From Bacteroidota bacterium (GTDB taxonomy: Bacteria; Bacteroidota; Bacteroidia; Bacteroidales; JAAUTT01), in NCBI GenBank assembly GCA_021779665.1, contig JAJYAG010000046.1, forward strand, positions 1 to 39,352: a stretch of 39,352 bases of DNA. The letters are read 5' to 3'. Made by a program: the position numbers and the translations under genes. This document shows positions 24,177 to 33,700 of the stretch, piece by piece; position 1 is the first letter of the stretch; each line of letters begins with the position of its first letter. The notes under the pieces were generated by a model. It was not told the DNA's origin. It did no database searches and worked only from the letters and a program-made list of their open reading frames with translations.

Positions 24177-24902
24177 TCATTCATTTATTAGGTGTTGTTT
24201 TAATTCATCAATGAGTGTTATTAGAGAAGTCAATGAATAATCAATATTCTCAACAATCTTTTTAGATTTAGTAAAATTACCAATGCCAAAATTAAGATAT
24301 CTCTTACCCTCCTCTTCGGTAATATTGATTCTGTAATCAGATATTGTTGGGGTAAATCGGTGGGCAAATCCATTTCGAAATTCAGAAGCAACTTTTGTAG
24401 CCTTTAGAAAAGCCATTGATGAATCTTTAACTTTTACTTCATTGATTTTCCTGATAAAATCCTCATTAAAATGCAACTTGTTTTCTTTAATATTGATTTT
24501 GTAATATAGCCTTATGATTTGTGCTATTATGTCACGAGATGAAAAAAAGTAATAATAAAAGATCTCAGCAAAATAATCAAACTGCAATCTATTAACAATC
24601 TCGAGGTGAGAGCAATTTGAATAATCATCATTAAACCCACGCTTGTAGCTTGTTAACATAAAAATGTATGTCTCTTTTAGAGTTCCAAAGCGGTTAAGTA
24701 AACAATTATCCCACCAATAAAGATTCTCCTTTTTCAATGCATCATCAAAAGATAATTCATCATTAATTAATGATTCTAATCCACTTTTGTATTTGAAGCC
24801 AAATGAAGTTAATGTAGGATAATTCTTTATAACTTCCTTTCTTTCATCCAAAGAAGGATATTTATAATCATCCGCTTTTATTATAATCTCTTTTTTACTC
24901 AT
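24177..24902 (-). CDS. HEPN-like domain protein (Cthe_2314-like), possible RNase effector
   Basis: 241 residues, AT-rich coding sequence. The helical centre (YFAEIFYYYFFSSRDIIAQIIRLYY) and the R176-NGFA-H181 motif, an RxxxxH, fit HEPN domains, in particular the Cthe_2314-like group. HEPN proteins with this motif are often RNases in toxin-antitoxin and phage-defence systems, but some are inactive scaffolds. No nucleotidyltransferase antitoxin adjoins it: the nearest partner is the 78-residue gene 56 nt upstream on the same strand, probably in the same transcript. Assignment rests on motif and predicted helices only. Confidence 0.6.
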   Translation of the reverse strand: MSKKEIIIKADDYKYPSLDERKEVIKNYPTLTSFGFKYKSGLESLINDELSFDDALKKENLYWWDNCLLNRFGTLKETYIFMLTSYKRGFNDDYSNCSHLEIVNRLQFDYFAEIFYYYFFSSRDIIAQIIRLYYKINIKENKLHFNEDFIRKINEVKVKDSSMAFLKATKVASEFRNGFAHRFTPTISDYRINITEEEGKRYLNFGIGNFTKSKKIVENIDYSLTSLITLIDELKQHLINE

Positions 24903-24958
24903 TCTTTTTCATGGATTTCTGAGACAAAATCATTCCTATTAGCATTATTTTGCTAAAG

Positions 24959-25195
24959 TTACATGCCTAATAGACTTCTGACGAGTTCTTTGTTTTCATC
25001 AGAGGCTTCAAATAAAAGGCGTTCCTTAACTTCTAAGCTTAATTGATCAGCTGATAATGTACTCTTCAAATTCGAACCTCCTGGATAAATATGTTTGTCA
25101 TATTCATGTAAAATTTCACCAGAATCATAAAGTGTATAATCATCATCAAGTACTCCATTCTTCATCCGATGAGAAACTGAAATAATTTTTTTCAT
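24959..25195 (-). CDS. Small hypothetical protein
   Basis: 78 residues. A beta-rich start (KIISVSHRMKNGVLDDDYTLYDSGEILHEYD) is followed by a helical end (LSLEVKERLLFEASDENKELVRSLLGM). No family recognised, though small proteins of this shape are frequent in Bacteroidetes accessory DNA. It starts the two-gene unit with the HEPN-like protein and could be its antitoxin or an adaptor. That is inference from position only. An attC-like inverted repeat separates it from the NACHT gene upstream. Confidence 0.6.
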   Translation of the reverse strand: MKKIISVSHRMKNGVLDDDYTLYDSGEILHEYDKHIYPGGSNLKSTLSADQLSLEVKERLLFEASDENKELVRSLLGM

Positions 25196-25239
25196 GTCTA
25201 TATAAATTAGTTAGCTGAGTAATTGTTTTTTTAGCCTTG

Positions 25240-25372
25240 CATCCAACGTTGATGGTATGATGTCGTGCGGGATTACGAGGCAAAAACCTATCAGTTTACA
25301 CCGACTTTTTTAAAAGCCAAAATCGCCCGTATACCTCTAAGACCCGCATGCACTATACTATGTGTTGGCATG
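25240..25372. repeat. attC-like imperfect inverted repeat between accessory genes
   Basis: Arms 25240-25271 and 25343-25372 pair imperfectly: CCAAC with GTTGG at the ends, GTAT with ATAC, TGCGGG with CCCGCA, and further in GAGG with CCTC after symmetrical 5-nt loops. The left end ATCCAAC fits RYYYAAC of integron attC sites. The right GTTGGCA misses GTTRRRY by one base. It fills the 180-bp gap between the NACHT and 78-residue genes, at the 3' end of the NACHT gene, where an attC would sit in a cassette. No integrase is in the window. Confidence 0.5.
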
Positions 25373-25375
25373 TGT

Positions 25376-27109
25376 TTATATTAAGCTAATTATATCACAG
25401 TCACTTTTTTCTTCATTACAAACATTTTTTTGGATTTCGGCAATCCATTTAAATCCATTTTCACAAAACATATTATATGTTTCTTCTACTTTTATAGGGT
25501 CAACTTCTTTACTTTCTGGGGGAATTTGAAAATACTCTCTGTTTCTACCACCCACAATAATTATTGTGGGCCTAGCGTTGTGCGAAAAATCCCTATGGAT
25601 ACTTTCTACTCTTAATGAATTTTGTAGAACATACGTTGTAGTAAGGAAAACTTTAATAAAAATATCATACTTATCGTCAATTGTTTTAATTTCATTTCTT
25701 TGAATTCGGACAAACTGTTCCTCAAGTAATGGAATTGCTATATTTAAAACTACAGAATTGTAAGTTTGTTCCGACAACAATGATATAAAATGATGATTGT
25801 CTATAACATAAAACCATCGCTTTTCTATAATACTTTTTATTTTATTTAATATTATAATTTTATTCGATTCACTAACATTACTTATATAATTTGCGGCAAA
25901 GTATTCCTGTAAAGACCTATGAGGAAACGTATATTCTACTCCTTCTTTATTTAAGATACCAATTGCAACTTGTAAGTCCTCTATAAGTTTTTGGTCATCA
26001 AACTTTATATTATTCTTTTTTTCTTTTATAAAATTGAGTTTAGATTCGATATATTCTGATTGAAAAAGAAATTTTTCATCAAAATAAGAGATAAAAGAAA
26101 ATAGCTTTAATACTTCTTCAAATCCTTCTTTAGATAAGCCACTCTGTTTTTCTCTTACATATGACAATTTTGACACACTATCATGTACAGAATATAATGT
26201 ATCAAAAACTTGTTTATAAAAATCACTCCGTTTTTGAGGTATTTCAGAATAGGATTGAAATGTTAAAATAAACATTGATAAAAGTAGTGGGTTACTTAAA
26301 AATGCTTTATAAGAACTTCCTTCAATTTGAGAAATTGCTTTAATTATTTTTTCAGTTAATTCATTTTCGGAAGCCGGCAACTGTTTTTTCACAAACGCAG
26401 GTATCTCACCGTCTAACAATTCACACACAATATAATTTGTGAACAATGGTAGTGTATCAATATTTGTATACGGTCTTGATGTAATTAGATAATAATTACT
26501 AGGGTATTTTCCTACAAACCTATCAACATCATTTGTGATGGTTTCTTTTTTTGTTGAATTTATCTCGTCATAACCATCGAGAAAGAATATAAAAGCACCT
26601 GAATTTAACAATCTATCAATAATCTCCTTTGAAAACCCCAATTTTAAAAATAAGAAAATTTCATCAATAATATAATCTGTCAAATTACTTTTATATTCGT
26701 TTAAATACCTCAATTCAACTTTTATTGGAATTTTAAATTTTAACTCTACAGAATTAATAAATAAATATTTAACAATAGTACTTTTCCCACTACCAGCATT
26801 ACCAATTAAAGTAATATAATTTGTTTTTTTAAATAATCCAGATACATTTTCAGTCGATATTCTTTTTATCTTTTTATCATAATACTGTGAATTATTATAC
26901 GGAACTATATGCAACGGCAGATAGAAATCAGTTAATTTGACTGGTTCAGAACGATGTAAAAGAGTCTTTGCAAAGAAATTCTTTTTATATTCAATTGTTT
27001 GATATTCTAAAATTCTATTTTTTGCAATTTGCTTTAATTCATTTCCTAAACCTTTTATCAAACTATTGATTGGTGATTCTAAAAAATCCTTGAATTCAGA
27101 AAGTTCCAT
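25376..27109 (-). CDS. NACHT-domain STAND NTPase, likely phage-defence protein
   Basis: 577 residues, strongly AT-rich. An N-terminal helical region (1-95) precedes the NACHT ATPase: Walker A LIGNAGSGKSTIVKY (about 101-115), Walker B FIFFLDGYDE (173-182), the arginine-containing YLITSRPY (207-214), and SNPLLLSMF (272-280). The winged-helix end carries FPHRSLQEYFAANYI (395-409), typical of NACHT modules. A C-terminal part of about 165 residues lacks obvious leucine-rich, TPR or WD repeats. Compact bacterial NACHT proteins of this size (bNACHT) protect against phages. Neither the N-terminal nor the C-terminal part is a recognised effector to me. It lies inside the direct-repeat-bracketed island as a single gene. 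Confidence 0.9.
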   Translation of the reverse strand: MELSEFKDFLESPINSLIKGLGNELKQIAKNRILEYQTIEYKKNFFAKTLLHRSEPVKLTDFYLPLHIVPYNNSQYYDKKIKRISTENVSGLFKKTNYITLIGNAGSGKSTIVKYLFINSVELKFKIPIKVELRYLNEYKSNLTDYIIDEIFLFLKLGFSKEIIDRLLNSGAFIFFLDGYDEINSTKKETITNDVDRFVGKYPSNYYLITSRPYTNIDTLPLFTNYIVCELLDGEIPAFVKKQLPASENELTEKIIKAISQIEGSSYKAFLSNPLLLSMFILTFQSYSEIPQKRSDFYKQVFDTLYSVHDSVSKLSYVREKQSGLSKEGFEEVLKLFSFISYFDEKFLFQSEYIESKLNFIKEKKNNIKFDDQKLIEDLQVAIGILNKEGVEYTFPHRSLQEYFAANYISNVSESNKIIILNKIKSIIEKRWFYVIDNHHFISLLSEQTYNSVVLNIAIPLLEEQFVRIQRNEIKTIDDKYDIFIKVFLTTTYVLQNSLRVESIHRDFSHNARPTIIIVGGRNREYFQIPPESKEVDPIKVEETYNMFCENGFKWIAEIQKNVCNEEKSDCDIISLI

Positions 27110-27183
27110 ATAATTATGTTTATTATTATTCTATTTGTCCTACATATTGTTGAAGTCTTTCTTAAATGCTTGCCAACATACTT

Positions 27184-27320
27184 ATATCACCAATTGGTGA
27201 TATATCCGTTATGTCATTAACAAAATTATTCCGAGTGTTCTTCTTTATGATGATATGCCGCATTAGGCTTTGTTCCGTTAGATTTATGTTGTGTTAATCA
27301 GCACCAATATACAAAATTCC
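27184..27320. repeat. Island direct repeat, copy 2
   Basis: About 137 bp, the direct repeat of 22348-22481. It carries the perfect 20-nt palindrome ATATCACCAATTGGTGATAT (27184-27203), degraded in copy 1. It lies just upstream of the NACHT gene start. Apart from this repeat and the hairpin after it, the 406 bp between the NACHT and cusB-like genes hold no gene that I can see. Confidence 0.9.
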
Positions 27321-27343
27321 CGATTTGGCGACTCCAAACCGGG
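27319..27343. terminator. Hairpin after repeat copy 2
   Basis: CCCGaTTTGG pairs with CCAAAcCGGG around a 5-nt loop, with one A-C mismatch. Copy 1 is likewise followed by a hairpin of different sequence at nearly the same distance. Function uncertain. Confidence 0.4.
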
Positions 27344-27515
27344 AGGTATTATTGATTACTTTTTTCAAAAAAGGTAGTATCCAGCCCCGGGTACGGGAGA
27401 AAAAATGGAAACACCTGTGCTAACCTTCTTTCCTTAAGATTAACGAAAAGTGTTGTTAGGTTTTAGATATTTGAGAAAACACGAAGACAAACGGAGAAGC
27501 CTTGCCGAACTGATT

Positions 27516-29297
27516 TTAAAATTTTATGGTTTCCTTTACCTCCCCGCAGGTTAACATTTCGTCTCCAAAATACGGGTTTAGAATCGGTTCTGTTTTGCTC
27601 AGCCAATAGGCGCCCTTGTCGTTATTTGCCATTGGACAAAACTGATAATAAACCGTTTTACCACTTAAACCAAATGTCTTGACAGTTTGATAGAAATAAG
27701 TATTAAAACTTGAAAATACCACACGCTGTTGTTCCAGGTTCGGGGCTTTTTCTATTTTGCTTATCTCATTATCGAGTTTACCGGCAAGATCCATCCACCG
27801 GTCATGTTCTTTCTCGGGAACCAGACTCATGTCAATTTTAGAAAGGGATTGATGAACTTTGGCAGCAGTCTTCTTCACTTCGGCGGCATTGCTTTTCACA
27901 AAAGCATCCTTCATGAGGGTATAATTATCGAACACTTCATTCAATTGCTTTTTAAAACTTGCGCTTACCTCAACCGGTTTTGAAGGCGTTTTGCCCATTT
28001 CACTATGATTATGACCCGACATTGCTTCGCCGTCTTCGGTGTTCATCATACTTGGTTTGCCTTCCAGCTGGGCAGCAGCGTCGACACTAAAAGCGCCCTG
28101 GGTAACAATTTCTTCACCTTCAGCCAGGCCATTTACAACCACATAACTGTTCCCAAGAACAGGACCAATTTCAATTTCGCGGAGTTTGAAAACAGGATCT
28201 TCACTTTCGGGAACTTTCACATAAACAATAGACCGTTTTCCTGTCCATAGCACTGCCGAACGAGGAATGATGAAATTATTCCGGTATTCGGCAAGGTTGG
28301 CATTTACCATTCCGGTGGCAAACATTTCGGGTTTTAACCTGCCATTCCGGTTATCAACTTCAACCCGGACTTTGGAGACTCTTGTGGCCGGATCGATTAC
28401 CGGATCGATAAAGGTAATGTTTCCGGTAAAAGTCTGCCCCGGAACCGCCTGAACTGTAAAGGATATTTTATTGCCCTCGTTGAGAAAAGGAAGATCAGTC
28501 TCATAAGCATCGAATAAGGCCCAGACTTTGGACAAATCGGCGATTTCGTATAAAACCGTTCCCTGCGAAATATAATCGCCGCTGTTTACTCTCCGGGCAG
28601 TTACAACCCCGGTTGTGGTTGAATAAACTTCAAAGTTGGTCTTTATTTTTCCCGAACTTTCAATAGCCGCAATTTGCGCTTCGGACAGTTTCCAGAAACT
28701 CAGTTTTTCTTTAACAGCTTCGTAAATTTCAGGCTGAGTATCCCTGGTTTTTATGGCTTCAAAAAATTCCTGCTGTGCTGTGATCAGCTCCGGTGAATAA
28801 ATAACAGCCAGAACCTGTCCTTTTTTGATGGTTTCGCCAGTAAAATTTACCATCAGCTTTTCTATACGTCCGGGAACATGAGCCACCAGACTTTGTAAAA
28901 GACGTTCGTCCTGCTGAATTTTACCATACAAACGCACTTCTTTTTCAGGTTTCTGCTTGCTTACTATGGAAGTAGAAACATTAGCCAACGCAGCAGCTTC
29001 CTTGGTAAAGTGAACAGCAGCCGGATCAACAACGGCATCGCTCTTATTCAGAGGAATCAGATCCATACCGCAGATAGGACATTTCCCCGGCTTCTCCATC
29101 CTGATCTGCGGATGCATGGAGCATGTCCAGACAGTTGCTTCGGCTGTTTCTGATGCGTGATTGTGTTTTTCTTCGCTTTTCTCAGGAGAATGGAAGAACA
29201 ACCATCCCAAAAATAGACCTCCCAGAATAAAGAGTCCGTACTTTAAGTATTTGTTATTGAATACATTTTTCATATTACTGGTATTTTCTGATTGCAT
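27516..29297 (-). CDS. cusB: CusB-type RND efflux periplasmic adaptor with heavy-metal-binding domain
   Basis: 593 residues. An N-terminal anchor (about 19-36) is followed by a His-rich stretch and the heavy-metal-binding domain: TCSMHPQIRMEKPGKCPICG (about 58-77). Then come the membrane-fusion barrel and lipoyl hairpin (LVAHVPGRIEKLMVNFTGET, IKKGQVLAVIYSPEL), the beta-barrel regions (WALFDAYETDLPFL, VSKVRVEVDNRNG), and a C-terminal DUF3347 domain with FCPMANNDKGAYW. It links the inner-membrane pump to the outer-membrane channel and may hand over Cu(I)/Ag(I). Its ATG overlaps the TolC-like gene's TAA as TAATG, so translation is coupled. Last gene of the operon. Confidence 0.94.
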   Translation of the reverse strand: MQSENTSNMKNVFNNKYLKYGLFILGGLFLGWLFFHSPEKSEEKHNHASETAEATVWTCSMHPQIRMEKPGKCPICGMDLIPLNKSDAVVDPAAVHFTKEAAALANVSTSIVSKQKPEKEVRLYGKIQQDERLLQSLVAHVPGRIEKLMVNFTGETIKKGQVLAVIYSPELITAQQEFFEAIKTRDTQPEIYEAVKEKLSFWKLSEAQIAAIESSGKIKTNFEVYSTTTGVVTARRVNSGDYISQGTVLYEIADLSKVWALFDAYETDLPFLNEGNKISFTVQAVPGQTFTGNITFIDPVIDPATRVSKVRVEVDNRNGRLKPEMFATGMVNANLAEYRNNFIIPRSAVLWTGKRSIVYVKVPESEDPVFKLREIEIGPVLGNSYVVVNGLAEGEEIVTQGAFSVDAAAQLEGKPSMMNTEDGEAMSGHNHSEMGKTPSKPVEVSASFKKQLNEVFDNYTLMKDAFVKSNAAEVKKTAAKVHQSLSKIDMSLVPEKEHDRWMDLAGKLDNEISKIEKAPNLEQQRVVFSSFNTYFYQTVKTFGLSGKTVYYQFCPMANNDKGAYWLSKTEPILNPYFGDEMLTCGEVKETIKF

Positions 29298-30727
29298 TAA
29301 TTCACTTCACTATTCGCCATTAACCGTTTTAGCCAGGCAACGGCGGTATTATAATCTGTAAGCGCTTCAATTCTTTTCATTTCAAAATCGAGTGTTTGCT
29401 GCCTTATTGCCAGAATATCGCTCAGGCTCGCACTTGCCGAAGATGAAGAAAAGCTTTTAATCATGATATCGAGTGATTTTTGGGCAAGCTGACTCTGATT
29501 TTTATAAAGTTCTATCCGTCTACCGGCATCCTGGTATGCCTGAACCGCTTCATAGTATTCGGTTTGTAAAGAATTAGCCGTTGCTTGTATGCCTTGTTCC
29601 GCAGCTGTTTTCAGCAAGTCGGCTTCCTTCTGCATCGATTTATATTTTTTACGGTAAATAGGTAAAGTAACTTTTACCATAGGCATAATCATATCTTCAC
29701 CATTCATAGGCGAAGTCGACATTTCGTTCTTATTGATCAGGGTATAATTTAAGCCCAGGCCCACCATCGGATAACCCATCCTAGTAACCATCCGCTTGCG
29801 GGCTTCGAGCGATTGCTGCTCGTATTGCAGCATATTGATCATCGGATTCCGGGCCAGCATCGTATCCGATATGGAAGCAAGGGATATCCCGGTCTGCTGC
29901 ATGATTAAGGAATCGGGTAACGAAACCGAAGTTTGCGGAGGTCTGTTCAGAAAAGCATTGAAACGGGCAACTACAGTGCTGCGTTGATTCTGAAGCAAGG
30001 CGATACTGTTTTCAAGGTTGGCAATCTCTATCTGAATGCGATATAAGTCTGATAACCCCGTTCCTCCCGATGAACCCATGGGCGCTGAGGACATGGAGGG
30101 AGAAACTGCCGGAGTGGTGCTGTTATTGTTTCCACCCATACCGCCCATTCCCTGTGAAGCCGGAGCAGCAGAAGATCCGGTAGTTCCACCGGTGTTATTA
30201 ACTGACGAAGATGGAACGCTTCCTGAAGGAGCCGATTTATACCTTACCAGAGAAATTCGTTCGAGGGTTCTCAGAATAGCAAGATTCTTTTCAGAAATGC
30301 GTATGTTTTCATGAATCCGGTGAAGCTCGTACCACGTTCGCTGAACATCGTAAAAAACCTGCAGTTTGGCATCGCGCATCGATTCGAATCTGGCATTTGC
30401 CATCAGGCTCATTTCATCTTTCGAATTCTTTAAAACACCAAACCAGGGAAACATTTGCATCAACTGAATTTCGGCCACCTGGTTCCCTCCTATCAGCTCC
30501 ATAGGACTAAGAAATATTCCAACGTTCAGCTCCGGATCTGATAAACTGCCCGCCTGAGGAATTTTTTGCAACGCTGCCTGATATTCATAGAATTTTTGCT
30601 GAACTCCGGGATTATTTCGGGCCGCAATACCTAAATATTCCATAAGGGAATCAGGCTGTTGAGCAGACAAATTGCTTAATCCGGCACAAACGGAGAGTAT
30701 TATCAGAAATATTTTTACAGACTTCAT
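29297..30727 (-). CDS. TolC/CusC-family outer-membrane efflux protein
   Basis: 476 residues. A signal peptide covers 1-22 (cleavage at SAQ). Two outer-membrane efflux repeats follow (about 25-235 and 235-470) with the alpha-helical barrel patterns AARNNPGVQQKFYEYQAALQ and SLEARKRMVTRMGYPMVGLG. There is no lipobox cysteine, unlike E. coli CusC. Between about residues 165 and 225 is a low-complexity Gly/Ser/Met/Asn insertion (GMGGMGGNNN and similar). It forms the outer-membrane exit duct of the CusABC-type pump. It starts 2 nt after the pump gene stop and shares TAATG with the adaptor gene. Confidence 0.92.
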   Translation of the reverse strand: MKSVKIFLIILSVCAGLSNLSAQQPDSLMEYLGIAARNNPGVQQKFYEYQAALQKIPQAGSLSDPELNVGIFLSPMELIGGNQVAEIQLMQMFPWFGVLKNSKDEMSLMANARFESMRDAKLQVFYDVQRTWYELHRIHENIRISEKNLAILRTLERISLVRYKSAPSGSVPSSSVNNTGGTTGSSAAPASQGMGGMGGNNNSTTPAVSPSMSSAPMGSSGGTGLSDLYRIQIEIANLENSIALLQNQRSTVVARFNAFLNRPPQTSVSLPDSLIMQQTGISLASISDTMLARNPMINMLQYEQQSLEARKRMVTRMGYPMVGLGLNYTLINKNEMSTSPMNGEDMIMPMVKVTLPIYRKKYKSMQKEADLLKTAAEQGIQATANSLQTEYYEAVQAYQDAGRRIELYKNQSQLAQKSLDIMIKSFSSSSASASLSDILAIRQQTLDFEMKRIEALTDYNTAVAWLKRLMANSEVN

Positions 30728-30729
30728 AA

Positions 30730-33700
30730 TTACTGATTATTAGGTTCAACAGCACTAACTTTTTTCCGGGTAACCGCCCATTCTCTCCACATAGCCTGAA
30801 AAAGCGGAACAACAAAAATGGTCATCACCTGAATGATCATACCCCCAAAAGTCGGAATAGCCATGGGGACCATAATATCAGCTCCTTTTCCTGTTGATGT
30901 AAGAACAGGTAAAAGGGCTATTACTGCAACCGCTGTCGTCATCATTGCCGGACGCACACGCTTCTTTCCTGCAGTAACTACGGCTTCGCGAACTTCGCTT
31001 ACAGTGGATGGTTTCCGTTCTTCAAAAACCTGATGAATATAAGTACCCATGATCACGCCATCGTTCGTGGCTATCCCGAACAAGGCAATAAATCCGACCC
31101 ATACCGCCACACTTAAATTGATAGGATGCATCTGGAACATATCGCGGATATTGATTCCTGCTATCGAGAAATTCATGAACCAACCCTGACCGTAGAGCCA
31201 CAGCATTATAAAACCACCGGCAAAAGCTACAAACACGCCCGAAAAGTGTATGAAGGAAGCTGTTACAGTTTTAAACTGAAAGAACAACAGGAGAAAGATC
31301 AGGACCAGGCTCACCGGAATCACAATTGCGAGACGTTTGGTAGCCCTGATCTGCAGCTCATAATTACCGGCAAATTTATAAGTCACACCCGGATCGACAG
31401 CGATTTCACCAGCAGCAATTTTATCCTGCAGAATTTTTGAGGCTTCCTCAACCACATCAACCTCCGCCTTTCCTTCAATTTTATCGAAAATCACATAACC
31501 TACCAGAAAAGTATTTTCGCTTCGGATCATCTGTGCCCCGCGGGTGTAGCCAATATCGGCAACTTCGCCCAAAGGAACCTGTGCGCCATTCATCGCAGGT
31601 ATAAGAATACGTTTCAAATCCTCGGGATTATCGCGTAATTCACGTGCATATCTCACGCGGATGGGGAAACGTTCACGCCCTTCAACCGAGTTAGTTAAGG
31701 CCATTCCGCCCACAGCAACCTGCAAAACTTCCTGAACATCGCTGATATTCATTCCATAGCGGGCCATTGCCTCTCTTTTGAGATTTAACTCAATATAGGG
31801 AGCACCCACGGCGCGGTCGTAAAACACAGAAGAGGCTTTTACCGATGGAACATGTTTGAGTGCCTGTTCGAATACCATACCAGCTTTTTCAATAGTCTCC
31901 AAATCGGGACCGTATATTTTAAGGCCCATAGGAGCACGCATCCCGGTAGAAAGCATCACAAGCCTTGTTTCGATGGGTTGTAACTTAGGTGCAGAGGTCA
32001 GACCCGGAATATTGGTAACTTTTACAATTTCGTTCCAGATGTCGCTGGGGTGCTTAATATGAGGTCTCCACTGGCGGAAGAAATCGCCACGGGAATCTGC
32101 AACCAGACTATCAGCATTTACCACCCTGAAACCATTTTTTGCCGGATTATACTTTGTGCCACTCCTAAAAATGAAATTTCCGTCACCGTCGACTTTAAAG
32201 CGTTTTCGATGGCCATTTTCATCTAAAATATATTCAGGCCGGTAATTGATTGTATTTTCAAACATTTGTACAGGTGCCGGATCCAATGCTGAATTAACCC
32301 TCCCCCATTTTCCTACGGCAACTTCAACCTCCGGAATTGCATTTAGCCGCTTATCAAGAGTTTCGATGTAATCCAGATTTTTCTCGATGCTCGAATGAGG
32401 CATACTGGTTGGCATCAACAAATATGATCCTTCGTTGAGCGAGGGCATAAATTCCTTTCCTGTTCCTGGAAAAGCATTTACAGGCCCTTGCCATAAAGCG
32501 GTCTGCCTGAAAGTTTTCCAACCAGCCTTTTCAAAACCCGTTGCAACAAATCCAAAGAGGCGGTCGAATCCCTGCCAGATGAGAACACCAAAAAACAGTG
32601 TAAATGCAGGAAGAATCAGAAATTTCCACTTATTGCGCAATCCCCATCGGAGAATGGGCTCATAAAAATGAACCATCGACATAAGGACTGAAAGTATAAG
32701 GGCAACTATTCCGGCAACAAAAATAAAGTTCAAAAATGTGCTGTTATGGGCGCCTAATGGCAACCACTCTATCGACAGGTAATAAACCGCCACCAGCAAA
32801 GTAATTCCAATATTGATGTAGTTTGGATATTCCTTTTTCTCATGAGGCCAGCGCGAAGCCATCAGATTATTAATTCCTACAGCTATAAGTGCTAATGCTG
32901 GTAAAGTGTGCCAAAAGATGAGAAACAAAAATCCACCGGCAATCAAAATTCCGTTAAACACCTTTCGGATTTTTCTTGTATCGAAACGGACATTGAAAAA
33001 TATATGAACAAGCGTTGGCAGCACAACAATACCCAGGATGAAAGCCGACAGCAAAGCGAACGTTTTTGTAAATGCCAGCGGATGAAACAACTTACCCTCG
33101 GCAGCTTCCATGGCAAAAACAGGGAGAAAGCTCACAATGGTAGTGGCTATGGAAGTAACCACGGCATCGCGCACTTCAGTAGTTGCCTTGTATATTACCG
33201 ACATCAGCTGCTTCCCTCGGATTCCATGGTTTTCGGGCATTTCAAGATGTCGCAGGATATTCTCAACATCCACAATACCAATGTCGACCATAACACCAAT
33301 GGCGATTGCGATTCCCGAGAGGGCAACAATGTTGGCATCAACGCCAAAAAGATGCATCAGTATAAAAGTCATCAGAACTCCAATGGGAAGCAATCCTGCC
33401 ACAATAAACGAAGCCCGCAGGTTTAACACAAGTACTATGATGACGATGATGCTGATTAAAATTTCGTGCGACAGCGCAGATTCGAGCGTCCCGATGGTTT
33501 CTTTTATCAAGCCGGTTCTGTCGTAAAAAGGCACTATAGTAACTTTGGAAATACTTCCATCAGCTAATGTTTTTTGTGGTAACCCGGCTTCAAGTTCCTT
33601 TACTTTTTCTTTCACATTGCCAATTACTTCCATCGGATTTGAACCATAACGGGCCACCACAACTGCACCAACGGCTTCTGATCCCGATTTGTCGAGCCCA

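Noticed and set aside
33110-33526. Long plus-strand frames opposite the RND pump gene (also 32908-33426)
   Set aside because: They mirror the pump's codon structure on the antisense strand and have no recognisable features or promoter.
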